From positions 1,157,515 through 1,204,501 of the forward strand of contig KQ482066.1 of assembly GCA_001430745.1 (NCBI GenBank): 46,987 nt of DNA, read 5' to 3'. Position numbers and translations under genes: made by a program. The stretch comes from Auxenochlorella pyrenoidosa. Its lineage: Eukaryota; Chlorophyta; Trebouxiophyceae; Chlorellales; Chlorellaceae. The notes below the pieces were generated by a model, which ran no database searches, was not told the DNA's origin, and worked only from the letters and a program-made list of their open reading frames with translations. Positions 1 through 10,800 of the stretch are shown here, piece after piece (positions within the stretch are counted from its first letter, which is position 1; every line of letters starts with the position of its first letter).

Positions 1-2332
1 GGGGGGTCACGCGTTCTCAGCATCAGCCAGCCTTGGGAAGCATCGGGGCTGGGTGCGCAGCAGGAGCCAGGGAACCGGCAGTGCAGGGCCCAGGGAATTG
101 CAGGCGGGCATCCAGTGAATTTGGTGAGCCCTGCTGCCGCCTGACCAAGGGGCCGGAACACCCTTCCTGGCCCAGCAACATAGACGAGCCCACCGGCATG
201 CCTGCCCTCCAGCGCCGCCGCCGCAGCCTCGGCAAGCTGCAGCAGCGCCGCGTGGCGGCGTGCCGCGGCGGGCGACTGCCGCCGCAGCGCGCCCGCCAGG
301 CTGCGCAGCTCCTCGGCGCTGATGCTCCCGCCGGGCTTAAGCCGCTGCAGCTGGGGCGTGTTCTCCTGCTGATAGGGAGTGCAAAGTTCTCAGTTTACGG
401 TGTTCATTTAGTTACCTTTGAATATAAGTAAAGTCAACGCATGCCAAACAAAACGGCAGTGGGGCTGGCAGGCTGCCAAGCACGCGTGGTGTTTTGGTTG
501 TGCTTCAGGTGCGTCAGCATGACGCACACTGCATGGGATGCAGGGCAGCCGGGAGGCCGGCAGGCGGCGCGCCGAGCACGTGCAGGTCGTGCAGAGTCGC
601 GCGCCGCTGCAGCCAGCCACCCTGCACACACTCTGCTGACGAAGTCAGGCAGGTGGGGCGCCCAGGCGGGCAGGCCCACGCCCACCTTGCGGGCAGCCTC
701 CCGGAGCCACTTGCGGATGAAGAGCGGGCCGTCCCTGCCCCTGCGGCTCAGCAGGAACTCCAGCCAGCGCTCGGCCTGCGGCGCAGGGTGGCACGGAACA
801 GTGGCCGGCCGGGCATGAGACATGGACGGTCAGAGGAGAGTGGCCTGCCGGCTGCATGCCTGGCAGTGCACAACACTACCGGGGTGTGCCAGAGGATTGG
901 GAAGGTACATGGAAATTTACAGCCCACCTGGGCGTCTCCAAAGTGCTGCAGGCTGCCGGGCAGCAGGCTCCAGGGCCCGCGCTCAAAGTCAGCGGGGCCC
1001 CTGCTGCTGCCGCCGCTGTCGACGTCTGCCGGCGGCTGGCTTGCGCCGTCTGCTACCAACGGCGGGTCCAAGCTGGGCATGGGCAGCTGCATGGCCGATG
1101 GGCCAAAGCGCGAGCCGGCTGCACCGCCCCCCACACAGCGCGCCGCTCCGTGCCCAACCGCCTCGCCAGCAGCCTCGTCGCTGCTGGCGTTTCCCATGCT
1201 GCAGCTGTCCGTGCTGCTGCTGCTGCCCCCCGGCTGCAGGGCATAAAAAATGCGGGGCACCAGCAGGTCTGGGTGCAGCCCCGGGCTGGCCGGATCTAGC
1301 AGCCTGTCAATGAGCACCAGGGCAGCCGGCGGCGCGTCCCCTGCTGCCGCCGGCACGAAGGCCATGTGACTGGCAACCAGCTGGCTGCAGGGGCCCAGGG
1401 AAAAGGCCTCTGGGCGGTGGCCCAGGGCAGCTATAACGTCCACGAGTGCGTGGGCCAACAGGGCCAAGCCAGAGGTGGCGGGAGGGGAGGCAGGAGCGGC
1501 GCCGCGAGCGCCTGGCGGCGTGCCTCCGACCCCGCCGCTGCGGCTGCTGCCCGGTCGGCTGCCCCGCTGCTGCTGCTGCTGCTGCTCGTCATCTGAGTCG
1601 TCGTCTGCAGTGGCTGCCGCAGAGGTGGCATACCCGGCTGGCAGTGGCCCTGACCGTGGCAGCGCCGCCGCTGACGAGCTGGCGGGCAGCACGAAGGCGG
1701 CGCTGCTCAGCGGGCACAGCAGCAGCGGGCAGTGCAGCACGGCCAAGCTGCAGGGGCCCCGGTCGGCCGCCAGGCGGGCCGCGTTCAGCTGCGCCTGCCA
1801 GGCCGCGGCCACAGAGGAGAAGCACTGCGGGCCATAGGCTGCCGGCAGCTCTTCGTGGTGTGCTGCCTCGGACACGGCACACAGGACGGTGAACTGGGCT
1901 GCCGCCGCGCACGCATGGCACGCCGCCAGCACCGCCGCCTCTGCCTCTCCCAGCAGGGTGGAGATCAGCAGGGCGACGCGGCGGATGGGGCTTGGAGAGC
2001 CCGACAGCAACGCCGCAGTGGGCAGGTCAGCTTGGGAGGCAGCATCCAGGTCGCACACACCGGCAGCACCCAGTTCTGCAGGGCAGGGCGAAGTATGATA
2101 GATCAGAGCGTGTGACGATGGTCCAGATGATAGGGGTGAGGAGAAGAATGCTGAGCACATAAGGCAGAGCGAGCGCACCCTGCAGCGCCGCCAGGCCGCC
2201 GCCAGCCGCCACCGCCTCTGCCGCCCCGTGATCGACATAGAGCAGGGCGTCTCCGATCACGGCCTGGTGGCGCTCCAGGCAACGCTGCAAGGCCTGCAGC
2301 GGACCAGCGGCCGCAGCTTCAGCCGGCGCCAT
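1..2332 (-). CDS. Sec1/Munc18-like protein, SCFD2 type (5' part, runs off the left edge)
   Basis: Predicted vesicle-trafficking SM-family protein. Start ATG is at 2332. Exons read as 2332-2179, 2075-928, 775-686 and 368 (or 365)-about 194. The first junction (G plus AA makes Glu) keeps frame, and the 775-686 exon is exactly 30 codons. SM-like signatures are a segment reading ALVLIDRLLDPASPGLHPD (the 'DR-LD' motif), the block PLFIRKWLREAARK, and LKPGGSISAEELRSL, which resemble the C-terminal half of SCFD2. A glutamine run and Ser/Gly-rich linkers sit in the middle of exon 2. It is divergent from the ITPase gene. The Sec1-family call is fairly firm; the SCFD2 subtype is from motif memory only. 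The last exon(s) lie beyond position 1. Confidence 0.65.
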
Positions 2333-2419
2333 GTTCTCTCTTTGCACACGGGTGTCGCCAGAGCTTGAGAGCACGCCATAGGCTTTCGATCAGAGATCGA
2401 ACATCGCATACATCACGAC
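2333..2419. promoter_or_regulatory. 87-bp bidirectional promoter with small palindrome
   Basis: The only DNA between the two divergent start codons (2332 on minus, 2420 on plus). It must hold both 5' UTRs and core promoters. At 2385-2401 there is a perfect inverted repeat, TTCGATC, spacer AGA, GATCGAA. No TATA box is evident. Regulation is inferred from layout only. Confidence 0.5.
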
Positions 2420-3904
2420 ATGGCAGACAAGGGCAGGGGGAGCCAACTCGAGTTCTTGGCTGCTGTGCTCTGCACCGGTGTCGCCAACCCGTACATTTTG
2501 AAAATTGCTACCGTTCCCGTCGCTCGATTGTACATCAGCTGTGGCGGAGATCTCCTGGTTGCAGCTGCGCAGCTTGCTACAGCCATGGTGAGCCCCCGCA
2601 TTCGTCGCCCTGTCTCAGAGCAGTGATCACGATCGGTGCATGCAAACAATGCCAGAGTACCTGAGACAGCGCGTGCCGCACGGCAACAGCTGGGCTGCCG
2701 ACGCCAACAGCGCCTGCGTCGCAACCCCACTCTTTCACGTCTGCTGCCTCCCTGCAGACTGTGCCTCTGGCACTGCCACAGCTGTCCCGGCCACTGTCGG
2801 TTGTGGTGGCCTCCAAGAATGGCGTGAAGATCAATGCAGTGGCAGCGGCTGTGCGAGCAGCATTCCCGGGGCTGGAGAACACCATCAGAGGCGAGCGTCC
2901 TGCAGCTTGCCTGCTTACCCTGCCTGAGAGCGGAGCGGCGAGTGGCTTCACTGGCCTTATCAGTCTGTGGGTTTGCTAGTCTTCGATGCGCCAACAGCAG
3001 CAGTCTGCCGACCTCCCTCCTCACCTGCCTGCCTGCCTGCCTGCCTGCCATCTGCAGGCGCCGAGTCCGACCCTGGGGTGCCCGACCAGCCGTTAGGGGA
3101 TGAGCAGACGCTGCTGGGAGCCTACAACCGGCTGGCATGCCTGGCGGCCGACCCAGCACACGCCGGCAGCCTGCTGTGTGCGATAGAGGGCGGCGTCGGT
3201 TGGGCGGCGCCCGCCCCGCACGGCTGGGGCACGCTGCAGCAGCAGCGGCAAGCAGGCGGGGAGCGGCAGGAAGGGAGGGAACTGCAGCGAGGCGCACAGC
3301 AAGATGGCAACCAGCAGGAGGCGCAGCGGCAGCTGGAATGTTTCGCTTGGGCAGTGGTGCAGGCGCCAGGCGGGCGCGTGTCTCATGCCCGCAGCGCCAG
3401 CTTCCTGCTGCCCCCAGCTATCAGCGAGCTGATGCTGACAGAGGGGCTGGAGCTGGGGGCGGCGGATGACCGGCTGTGGGGGCGGTGAGTTGGAATAGTC
3501 ATGTGGGCGGGCAACTGGTTGTTTGTGTGCTAGGCAAGACCACAGCGGAGTGCGCACAGCATGGGCAAGTGCACATGCGCACTCCGCCGTGGCATGCGGC
3601 TGTGCAGGTGAGCACATTGCCGTAGCTGGCGTACAAATGTTTGGCAGCCACCTTTCGTAATGAGAGCCATGCCCTGCCTCCAACCTGCAGGGTCAAGAGC
3701 GGGCAGGGCTCTGGGACTATCGGACACCTGACTGGGGGGCTGGTCACTCGGCAGAGCTACTACCAGCATGCTGTGGCCTGCGCCCTGGTGCCGCTCATGC
3801 AGCCTGCCTGGTACCCGGAGCATGCCGGGCAGCTGCTGGATGCAGGCATAGCAGAGGCAGCGCTGCCTGTGGCAGGCGATGCAGAGGGCAGGGCTCATCC
3901 CTGA
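2420..3904 (+). CDS. Inosine/xanthosine triphosphatase (YjjX/NTPase_I-T family)
   Basis: House-cleaning enzyme that hydrolyses non-canonical purine nucleotides (ITP/XTP) to monophosphates. Exons 2420-2587, 2758-2890, 3058-3484 and 3691-3904. Family marks are VVVASKNGVKINAV at the domain start (phosphate-binding SKN-VK-NAV), then GVPDQPLGDEQTLLGAYNRL, an IEGGVGW block, FAWAVVQ, and the closing GSGTIGHLTGGLVTR. The intron between exons 2 and 3 appears to begin with GCGAGC rather than GT, giving the smooth join IRG-AESDPGVPDQP; weaker in-frame GT choices exist a few bases on. The first exon encodes about 56 residues not needed for the fold; whether it is a targeting peptide is unclear. Exon 3 holds a Gln-rich insert before FAWAVV. 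Confidence 0.85.
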
Positions 3905-4629
3905 TTGTCTTATCCAAGGCTTCTTGACATCTGTGTAAAAGACACGACAAGCACGTGTTCTCTGCAGTCTGGCAAGTGCCTCGGGGGAGGCACACGGACG
4001 AACGCTGTGGTTGCTTGGTGCATGGAAGCACTGGCTGAGCGGCAGCTGGGCGCTGAATTCCTGGGGGCCTTCAATGGCTTAGGGACTTCGCCTCGTGCGA
4101 TGTGGTCTGGTTCCAGCTGCCATGGCAGCTCCTAGCTGCTGCAATGACTTCCAGCACTCCTCCCGTGCGTGACGTGGCGCCAGCAGGGCGATTGGCAAAT
4201 TTGGATTCCCTGCCCACTTCATTCCACGCTCCTGTTTCGCATATGCGTATCGTCTGCCCTTTAGAGGCCATGAATCACCTGAGAGGCGCCATGCAGGCGC
4301 GTCGCACTCCCTCCAGGTCTGCCCCACGCGTACCCTGCTGGCGGAGGCCGCGCGTGCTTGCTGCACGCCCATTACCGTCTGCTCGGAGAAGCGCAGGCAG
4401 ATGCGGCGCTTGCCGCCCCAGCGATGGTGGCTACAGCGGAGGAGGCCAGGCTGGCGGTGGCGGTGGTGCAGGCGGCAGCAGTGGCTGGCACAGCGGCGGC
4501 GATGGAGGTGGCGAAAGCCCTGGCGACAACCCTGGCATGGTGAGGGAAGCACCCAGGCAGGTAATGGGGTCTTGTTTGCAGTCGGAAAGCCGCTGACTAG
4601 GCTTATCTTCCCGGCCTGCAGTACACCAC
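3905..4629. other. Unresolved stretch, possible upstream exons of the coiled-coil gene
   Basis: No recognised domain. Around 4400-4545 the plus strand can encode a Gly/Ser-rich segment or, in another frame, an Ala-rich segment, ending at a good donor (ATG then GTGAGG, intron from 4541). An acceptor follows at about 4620 (CCTGCAG). This suggests spliced 5' exons of the gene at 4630-5214, but the frame cannot be decided from sequence alone. Confidence 0.3.
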
Positions 4630-5214
4630 ATGCTACGCCTGCCTGCCTGCCGTGCTGCCCTGCAGGAGGCCTGCCCGCCACCGGCGGAGCGACGCAGCAT
4701 GCATGCCGCAGGGACAGCTGACCTCTTCGGCTCCTTTGGCTCCTGTGGCAGCCAGTGGGCGGCCACAGCTGGCCCATTTGCTGCCAGACACGCGCTGAGG
4801 GACGCTGAAACAGCCCGCGCACAGGGCTCAGGGTCCACCCCACCTGCAACCGAGTATGTCACCATGCAGGAGCTCCACCGCCAGCTGGACATTGCACGGC
4901 AGCAGTGGCAGCGGGAGGTGGACATCGCATGGCAGCACTCGCACTGGGAGCGGGACTTCATGCGGCAGCAGCTTGGGAGTGTGCGGCAGGAGCTGCGCAG
5001 CTTGCGGCAGCAGCTGGGGAGCATTTGGCAGGAGCTTGGGAGTGTGCGGCAGGAGCTGCGCAGCTTGCGGCAGGAGCTGGAGAGCATGCAGCAGCAGCTA
5101 AAGAGCGTGCAGCAGCAGTTGGGGAGCATGCAGGAGCAGTTGGGGAGTACGCAGCAGCAGCTGGGGGAGCATGCAGCAGGGTACGATGCAGCAACAGCCG
5201 GACAGCAAGGGTAA
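4630..5214 (+). CDS. Coiled-coil protein with seven-residue repeats (model incomplete)
   Basis: Open frame whose second half (about 4880-5180) is a run of seven-residue units such as QLGSVRQ, ELRSLRQ, QLGSIWQ and ELESMQQ, with Leu/Val/Met at core positions and Gln/Arg/Glu elsewhere: a classic heptad coiled coil. The 21-nt periodicity is also visible in the DNA, so the coil grew by tandem duplication. The first half is Ala/Cys-rich without a known domain. The frame ends at CAAGGG TAA, but CAAGG/GTAAGG is also a strong donor (5212) and an acceptor lies before 5409, so the true gene may continue to about 5570 or 5656. No family recognised. Confidence 0.4.
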   Translation: MLRLPACRAALQEACPPPAERRSMHAAGTADLFGSFGSCGSQWAATAGPFAARHALRDAETARAQGSGSTPPATEYVTMQELHRQLDIARQQWQREVDIAWQHSHWERDFMRQQLGSVRQELRSLRQQLGSIWQELGSVRQELRSLRQELESMQQQLKSVQQQLGSMQEQLGSTQQQLGEHAAGYDAATAGQQG

Positions 5215-6000
5215 GGACACATGGTTGGCCCTGGCGCTTGGTTTGTGGGCGCTGCTGCTGCGGCGGGTGTGGATCCCTCGCTGCTGAGGAAGCAAGCCTG
5301 CACTGCCATTGCACTTTCGCTCTGGACGCGTGTACTGCTCCGTCTTCTCTTTGCCATGCTGTCTTAGTGCGCATCACTAAGCAACCAATCCATCCGGCCT
5401 GTTTGCAGATGTACAGTTCCCCTGCACGTTGCTCGGCATGCATGCTGCAGCAACAGCCAAATACCTGGCCGCCGACTATTTGGGCCGGCAGACGTGGGTG
5501 TGTGCCCATTGCAACGCCGCTGCCCAGCTGTTGGTCTGGGCAGCGGCAGCGCCCCCGCCACAGGCCAAGCGTAGTGGCTATGATGGCCTTGACGTCACGG
5601 CATGGCAACCTTGCCTTGAATTGATTTCACTATGTGGCAAATTTGCATGTGTCTGAGTGCAGAACAGTTCTCAGGGTGTACGGACGTTGCAGAAGGAAGT
5701 GTGCAATGGCGACGGAGGGGTCCAGAGCAATGCTTACAGCAAGGTCATGGGAGGCACTGCCACTTTGGAAGCAGACCATAGCAAGGTCATGGGAGGTACT
5801 GCCACTTTGGAAGCAGACCGCAGATGCCTGGGTGTGCTGCCAGCCCCAAAAGAATCGGCTGGATCGGTGGGTCACGCAAGCAGGAGCGCTGCCGCGGCCG
5901 CCAATGCGCCCATGGCCAGGGTGGCAGATGCGGCCTGCAGCGGGGGATGCAGCGCCGGTGTCAGACAGAGGTCAGACAGAGGCTGCCGAAAGGGATGTTG
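5215..6000. other. No clear gene; possible 3' exon and a tandem repeat
   Basis: Apart from a possible last exon of the coiled-coil gene (5409 onward) I see nothing convincing here. The notable element is the duplicated 42-bp block listed separately. Confidence 0.4.
5738..5821. repeat. Two tandem copies of a 42-bp unit
   Basis: Copies at 5738-5779 and 5780-5821 begin AGCAAGGTCATGGGAGG and differ at only a few positions (C/T in the middle, last two bases). The length is a multiple of three, but no gene can be assigned. Confidence 0.9.
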
Positions 6001-7281
6001 TCAGGCCTGCGCTCCTCGCATTGCGGACATGTGCATGCCGCAGTGAGCATCGCGTGAGAAAAAGTGCACCGCCCCAGGCCCAGGCAGCTGCTGGCTGCTG
6101 CAACATGCAGCAGGTAGCCAACTGGCACTCACCGTGGGTGCAGCAGCCGAGGGCGGCGGCGGCGGGGGAGGCGCCGGCGCAGTGCACTCGCTGTAGAAAG
6201 CGTCCACTGTGGTGCGGCGTGGCGGCGGCGTGCCAAAAAAGGGGTTTGCGAGGAAGTTGTAGAAGCAGTCTCGACCCACGCTGTCGGCGGCCACGGCAGC
6301 GCGGCAGGTGGGGCCGCAGTTCTGGCTCATGTCCCCGGCGGCATGGCAGGGCTCGGCCCAGCCCGCGGCCTGCAGCAGGGGCGCGGCAAAAAAACAGATG
6401 GGAGCCATGGCGAGGCGTGCAGGGGCAGCCAGGCCGAAACATGCAGGACTCCGTGGGCGCGCGGTGCAGTCTGCACGACACTGCTGGAGCAGGCAGTGAG
6501 GGAGCAAGCCCGTGCAGAGCAGCGGTCCCTCAAATTCGGAGGCCCCCCCACCTCGGACCATAGCAGGCCACTCGGGCACCCAGCCGCGACAACTGCTCCA
6601 TCATCTGCAAGCCCACAAAGGAGGGTTCAGAAGCGCATCCACTTGGGACGTGCAGAGGGCTGATGCCGCAACCAGTGGGCACCCACCCGGATCCACGTGT
6701 CGCAAGCTCTGTTGCAGTGAGGCAGACTGTAAACACAAGCAAGCAGCCCCCGCCGGCACACGTGCAGGCGGGAGCCGGGGGCAGGCTGCGACGGCGCCCA
6801 CCCCCTCACCCGCACGGAACGTTGTGTTCACCCCCTCAAATGTGCCATTCGCAAAGTAGACGCCCTCCAGCACCAGCCGGGTGCCGTTGGTGCAGAGGCA
6901 GGTGGCATTGACGCCGCCCACTGTGATGGACACCGCCACTGCGAGGGGGGGGAGGGCATTGCGGAGGCGCAAGGATAGCAAGTGGTCGCTTGGCGCCTTG
7001 TGGGCACACAACAAGGAACCCTCCTGTCAGCGGCCTGCCGAGTGGCCACAAGCACAGGCCGGCCGCAGTGCGGCGACAGCGGCAGCAGCGGCGGCACCAA
7101 CAGCCAGAAGTGCCCGCTGGCGCCCCGCTCGCCCCTCTGGCGGCCTACCGTCTTGGCATCCGTACTCCGGCGAGAAACAATTTACGTCGCTCGCAGGGTC
7201 TGCTTTTGCGGCCCCAACAGCGAGCAGCAGGATCACCAGGAAGCTTGGAGAGGCTCGCATCGCGGATTTGAGGTCGAGCAT
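6001..7281 (-). CDS. Secreted Cys-rich glycoprotein, function unknown
   Basis: Starts at 7281 (or the in-frame ATG at 7260). The N-terminus is a signal peptide, MRASPSFLVILLLAVGAAKA, then ADPASDVNCFSPEYGCQD. Exon 1 ends at 7149 (GAC G before GTAGGC); exon 2 begins at 6938 and reads VAVSITVGGVNATCLC and on, with four N-glycosylation sequons (NAT, NGT, NGT, NTT). Internal exons between 6810 and 6560 are not settled. The last exon (about 6500 down to a TGA at 6001) is Cys-rich with motifs such as CRADC, CGPTC and FYNFLANPFFG, then a run of nine prolines; a donor at GTGAGTGCC near 6132 could end it earlier. It resembles lineage-specific cell-surface proteins, but no family is recognised. Confidence 0.5.
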
Positions 7282-7898
7282 GTGGGTAGGACGCGATGAA
7301 CAGCGAACCAGGAGCATCCGTGCACTTGTATGGCACCAGGATCCCAGCGCCACCTGTCTGCCCGGCGTGCCAGATGGGGCACATGCTGCCGCGTTGCTGG
7401 CCCAGAGCCTTTGCCCCTCCCACATGCCAGGTTGCATGGAACTAACAGCTGGAGAAGCGCAGCAAACACAGCCAATCCCACAGGCAGCTTGAAGGGACTC
7501 AGCATCTTCCTCCTGCCCCAGCTCGAAGGGTATCTGCTCAGCATCGCAGGTTGTGAAGGTGGCCCCAACATGTCCACAGCTGGACTCTTGCCTGAGGTCT
7601 ATGCAAGCACTCCCAGAACTTCTTACAAACGCCTCGAAGCAGGACGAGTTGCAATCTACACACGCATGCACCCACGAGCAACATACATTCACAAATTCAC
7701 AAACATGCAACAACCAGCAGCGCAGGAGTGCTCGCCGCGCCGCTGCGCCGCCAGCCCCGGCGGCCCCTCCCAACATGGCTTGCGCCGAACTCAGCGGCCG
7801 CGCCTTGCCGCTGTCAGCGCATGTCTCCCAGCTGCGCCGGCTGCTTTGGGACTTGAAGAGGCGCCTGTAGGCTTGCAGGCGCCACCTACCAGGGCTCC
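7282..7898. other. Intergenic: 3' flank of the Trp-repeat gene and promoter of the secreted gene
   Basis: Both neighbours are on the minus strand. Nothing coding was seen. The complement of TTACA at 7623-7627 is TGTAA, the usual green-algal polyadenylation signal, 272 nt after the Trp-repeat stop codon; this is a plausible but unproven 3' end. Confidence 0.35.
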
Positions 7899-10800
7899 TC
7901 ACAGCTCGGCCTTCTCAGCATGGCTCGCCGACTCGTAGAGCTCGTCCACCTGCGACAGCAAGGATACAAAAACAGCGAGAACAGAGAAATAAGAGCAATT
8001 TCAAGAGGAAAGGCATTACGCCACCGGCACGCAAGGAGTGCGCGATAGCTAACCGCTCGCTGCCGCCGCTGCGGCGCAGTGCATGCTCCCAAAGCCCCGC
8101 GGAGTGCAGATGGGTGCCAGCCAGGCAAAACGGAGCTGCCACCGCCAAGTGGAGACTGGAGTGTACACAGGAGTGCAAGCAGGGCACCCCCACCTTGCCG
8201 TGTGCCTCGCGCCGGACCTGCTCAGCTGACTTGCCGGCGTGCTGCACAGTGCGAGGGACGGACCACAGCAGGCCACAGCATGAGGGCCATGGAGGCCAGC
8301 CTGGACAGCAGCAAAGGCCAGCTGATGGCGCATTAAATTGAAAGAGGCACGTGGTGCAGAGGCAGGACACAGGCAGAGCCAGCTTGCCCAAGCTCTGAGT
8401 GTGCGCAGTCAGCTCCTCACCGAGAACGGGCCCACCAACAGCAGCCATGCCCACCCGCAGGCAGCAACCAAGCCAACCGCGGCCCACCCACCTCGCTCAT
8501 GCCCCTCTCGCAGAGCGGCCTCGTCCAGCGTGCTCACGCCCCTCTTCCAGCACAGCCCCACCCACCACGCTCATGCCCACCCACAGGATAAACACAGCCA
8601 GCCCTGTGTGACATGCCCCCACCCACCGCGCCCATGCCCATCGTCTCCTTGACGCGGCACTTTGCGTCGTCCCAGGCGCAGGCCACGCGGTCGGAGAAGG
8701 CATCCCACCAGCCGCCGGAGCGGGTGGCATCGTCGTAGGTTGCGCGGGCCTGGGGGATGGGGCCATAGCGCAGTGGAAGGGTCACAGAAGAACCTTGAAC
8801 CAGGCTGGACGATGGGCTGGTGCAGCAAGCAAGCTGCCCCGGCATCCCTGGTCGCCGGCATAAGCGGCCGGCACAGCGTGACAGCGCACAGCAGAGCAAC
8901 CCCCGCTCCAAGCAGAGCGGGCCCTGGGCGCAGGGGAGAGGAGCATGCCTGGCGATGCCCGCCGGCAGTGAAGAAGAGCATTCCCTGTGATGCACGCCAG
9001 CAGGCTCACCGTCTTGGCCCAGTCGTCGTACGACTGCTTGGAAGCATCCTTGGTGGCGTCGTAGCGCTCGCGCAGGGCGCTCTGCGGGGGGTGCAAGGGT
9101 CTGGTTGCCTCTGCCTCTGGTGCAGGGGCGCACACACAGGGAAGGAGCCTGCACGATGCTCGCTGGCAGCGGCGGGGCATCCGCACATGTTGCAGCGCAC
9201 GGCCACATGCCAGAAGGCCTGCCGACAGCTCAGACGCAACTCGTGTAGCTAAGGCTGAGCACGACCAGGCTGGCAGCTGAGGAGGGGGAGCCCGCACCTG
9301 CAGCTCATCCCAGCTCGCGCCGGACTCGGCGCGGGCGCGCAGCCAGTTGGTCCAGGCGGTGTCCGAGGCCTGCAGGGGCACGGCAGGCCGGGGCAGCCGA
9401 AAGCTGGCGACCCGACTCAGAGCAGGACGAGCAAACAAGGCGCTGAATGCTGTCCAGGACAACCTGGCAAGGCCTTGGCTCCTCCTCATTACAGTGGCGT
9501 GAGGCTGCTTGGTTGGCCTGCTGATGTTGCTGGCCAGCTGCCGGCCCCACCTGGTCCCAGGTCCTGCCGGTGGCGCTCTTGGTGGCCTGCCAGTAGTCCT
9601 TGGCAGACTTCTGCACGGGGGGTCAGGCAGGAAACGCGGGGCAGGGCACCAGAGTGGGATGCATGCCAGCGCCCCGGCTGCAGGGGCTGCAAGCTCTGGC
9701 CATGGTGCTCGAGAGGTGCCGCCCAACTGCTGCTGCTGGTTTGCTCGCCCGTCCAAACAGCATCCCTCCCACCGAAGCAAGCAGCCAGCCGCACTGCCTT
9801 CCAACGCGCCCTGGCCCCGAGCCACCAGGCGACGCCACCGCAAATGACAGGAGCATCCCCGGCCTGCCTGGATGATTGGCCCCGCCCGCCCACCCCCTGC
9901 CTCCCTCCTGCCTCCCCCCTGCCTGCGCCTCATCCCAGGTCCAGCCCGCCGAGTCACGTGCGCGCCCGTAGTTCTCCCACACGCTGGACATGAAATCGTC
10001 GTAGCCGGCCTTGGTCTTCCCTGCAGGAGGGTTGTGAGGCCGGGCGTGGTGGGGATGGGGGCGGGGAGTGGGGTGGGGGTGGGGGTGGGGGGGAGGCGGA
10101 GCCACTGTTGCAGCTTCCTAATGACCGACCGAGCAGCAAGCTGGCCCCTCAAAGAGAGCGGCCTTGCAACAGGTGGCGCCCCTCTGCCTCGGCATTGCTG
10201 CGCCTGCGCTTGAAAGGAGCCAGCGGGGCGAGGCCAGGCTAGGCTCGACTGCAGGCATGCCCAAGCCGCCGCCCCACAGCCTTGCAACCTGCCACCAGCA
10301 GTGCTGTAATGTGCAAGGAGGGTTGAAAACAAGCCCCAGCACCCAGCAGGACCCGCCGAGGCCAATGCCCCCCCCCCCCCCACGGCCCCCTACCCTTGGT
10401 GTCCCGCCAGTAGCTCTCAGCTGCCCTCTGGGCATCCTTCCAGGTGCCGCCGGCATAGGCCCGGGCCGACATCCATGACTCCCAGGCGGAGCGGGAGGCG
10501 TCGTCCCAGGTCTGCAGCAGGGGGGTGGCAGTTGGGCACAGTTGGGCACAGTGAGCAGCCAAAGTCAGAGGTGCTCTGTGCCAGTGCCGTCCCCGCTGCG
10601 CGGGCCAGCCAGCAGGGCGGGCAGCAAGGTGGCGGCGGCAAGCCGCCAGCCGCCTGCATCCCTTGTTGGACTCCCAATGCTCCCAGACGTCCCTGCCGCT
10701 CTTATCCAATGCATCCTCCCTGCCGCTCGCTCACCTCCCCCGTCTTCCCCTTGGTGGACTCCCAGCGCTCCTTAGCAGCCTCCTTGGCCTGGTCCCAGGT

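Noticed and set aside
748..2238. A single long minus-strand frame of 496 residues
   Set aside because: Its first 50 residues and last 60 residues are intron read-through; splice sites at 2178/2076 and 927/776 give a better SM-family fit.
4079..5357. Long minus-strand Cys/Ser-rich frames opposite the coiled coil
   Set aside because: They are antisense images of the 21-nt Gln/Leu repeats and GC-rich codon bias, with no domain or splice logic.
10030..10095. G-rich tract as a G-quadruplex regulatory element
   Set aside because: On the transcribed strand it is simply the C-rich pyrimidine tract of the intron before exon 18; similar tracts precede many acceptors here.
8782..10383. A 533-residue minus-strand open frame
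   Set aside because: It is mostly intron translated in the same frame as some exons; the repeat units are interrupted by Pro/Gly/Cys-rich noise at every exon border.
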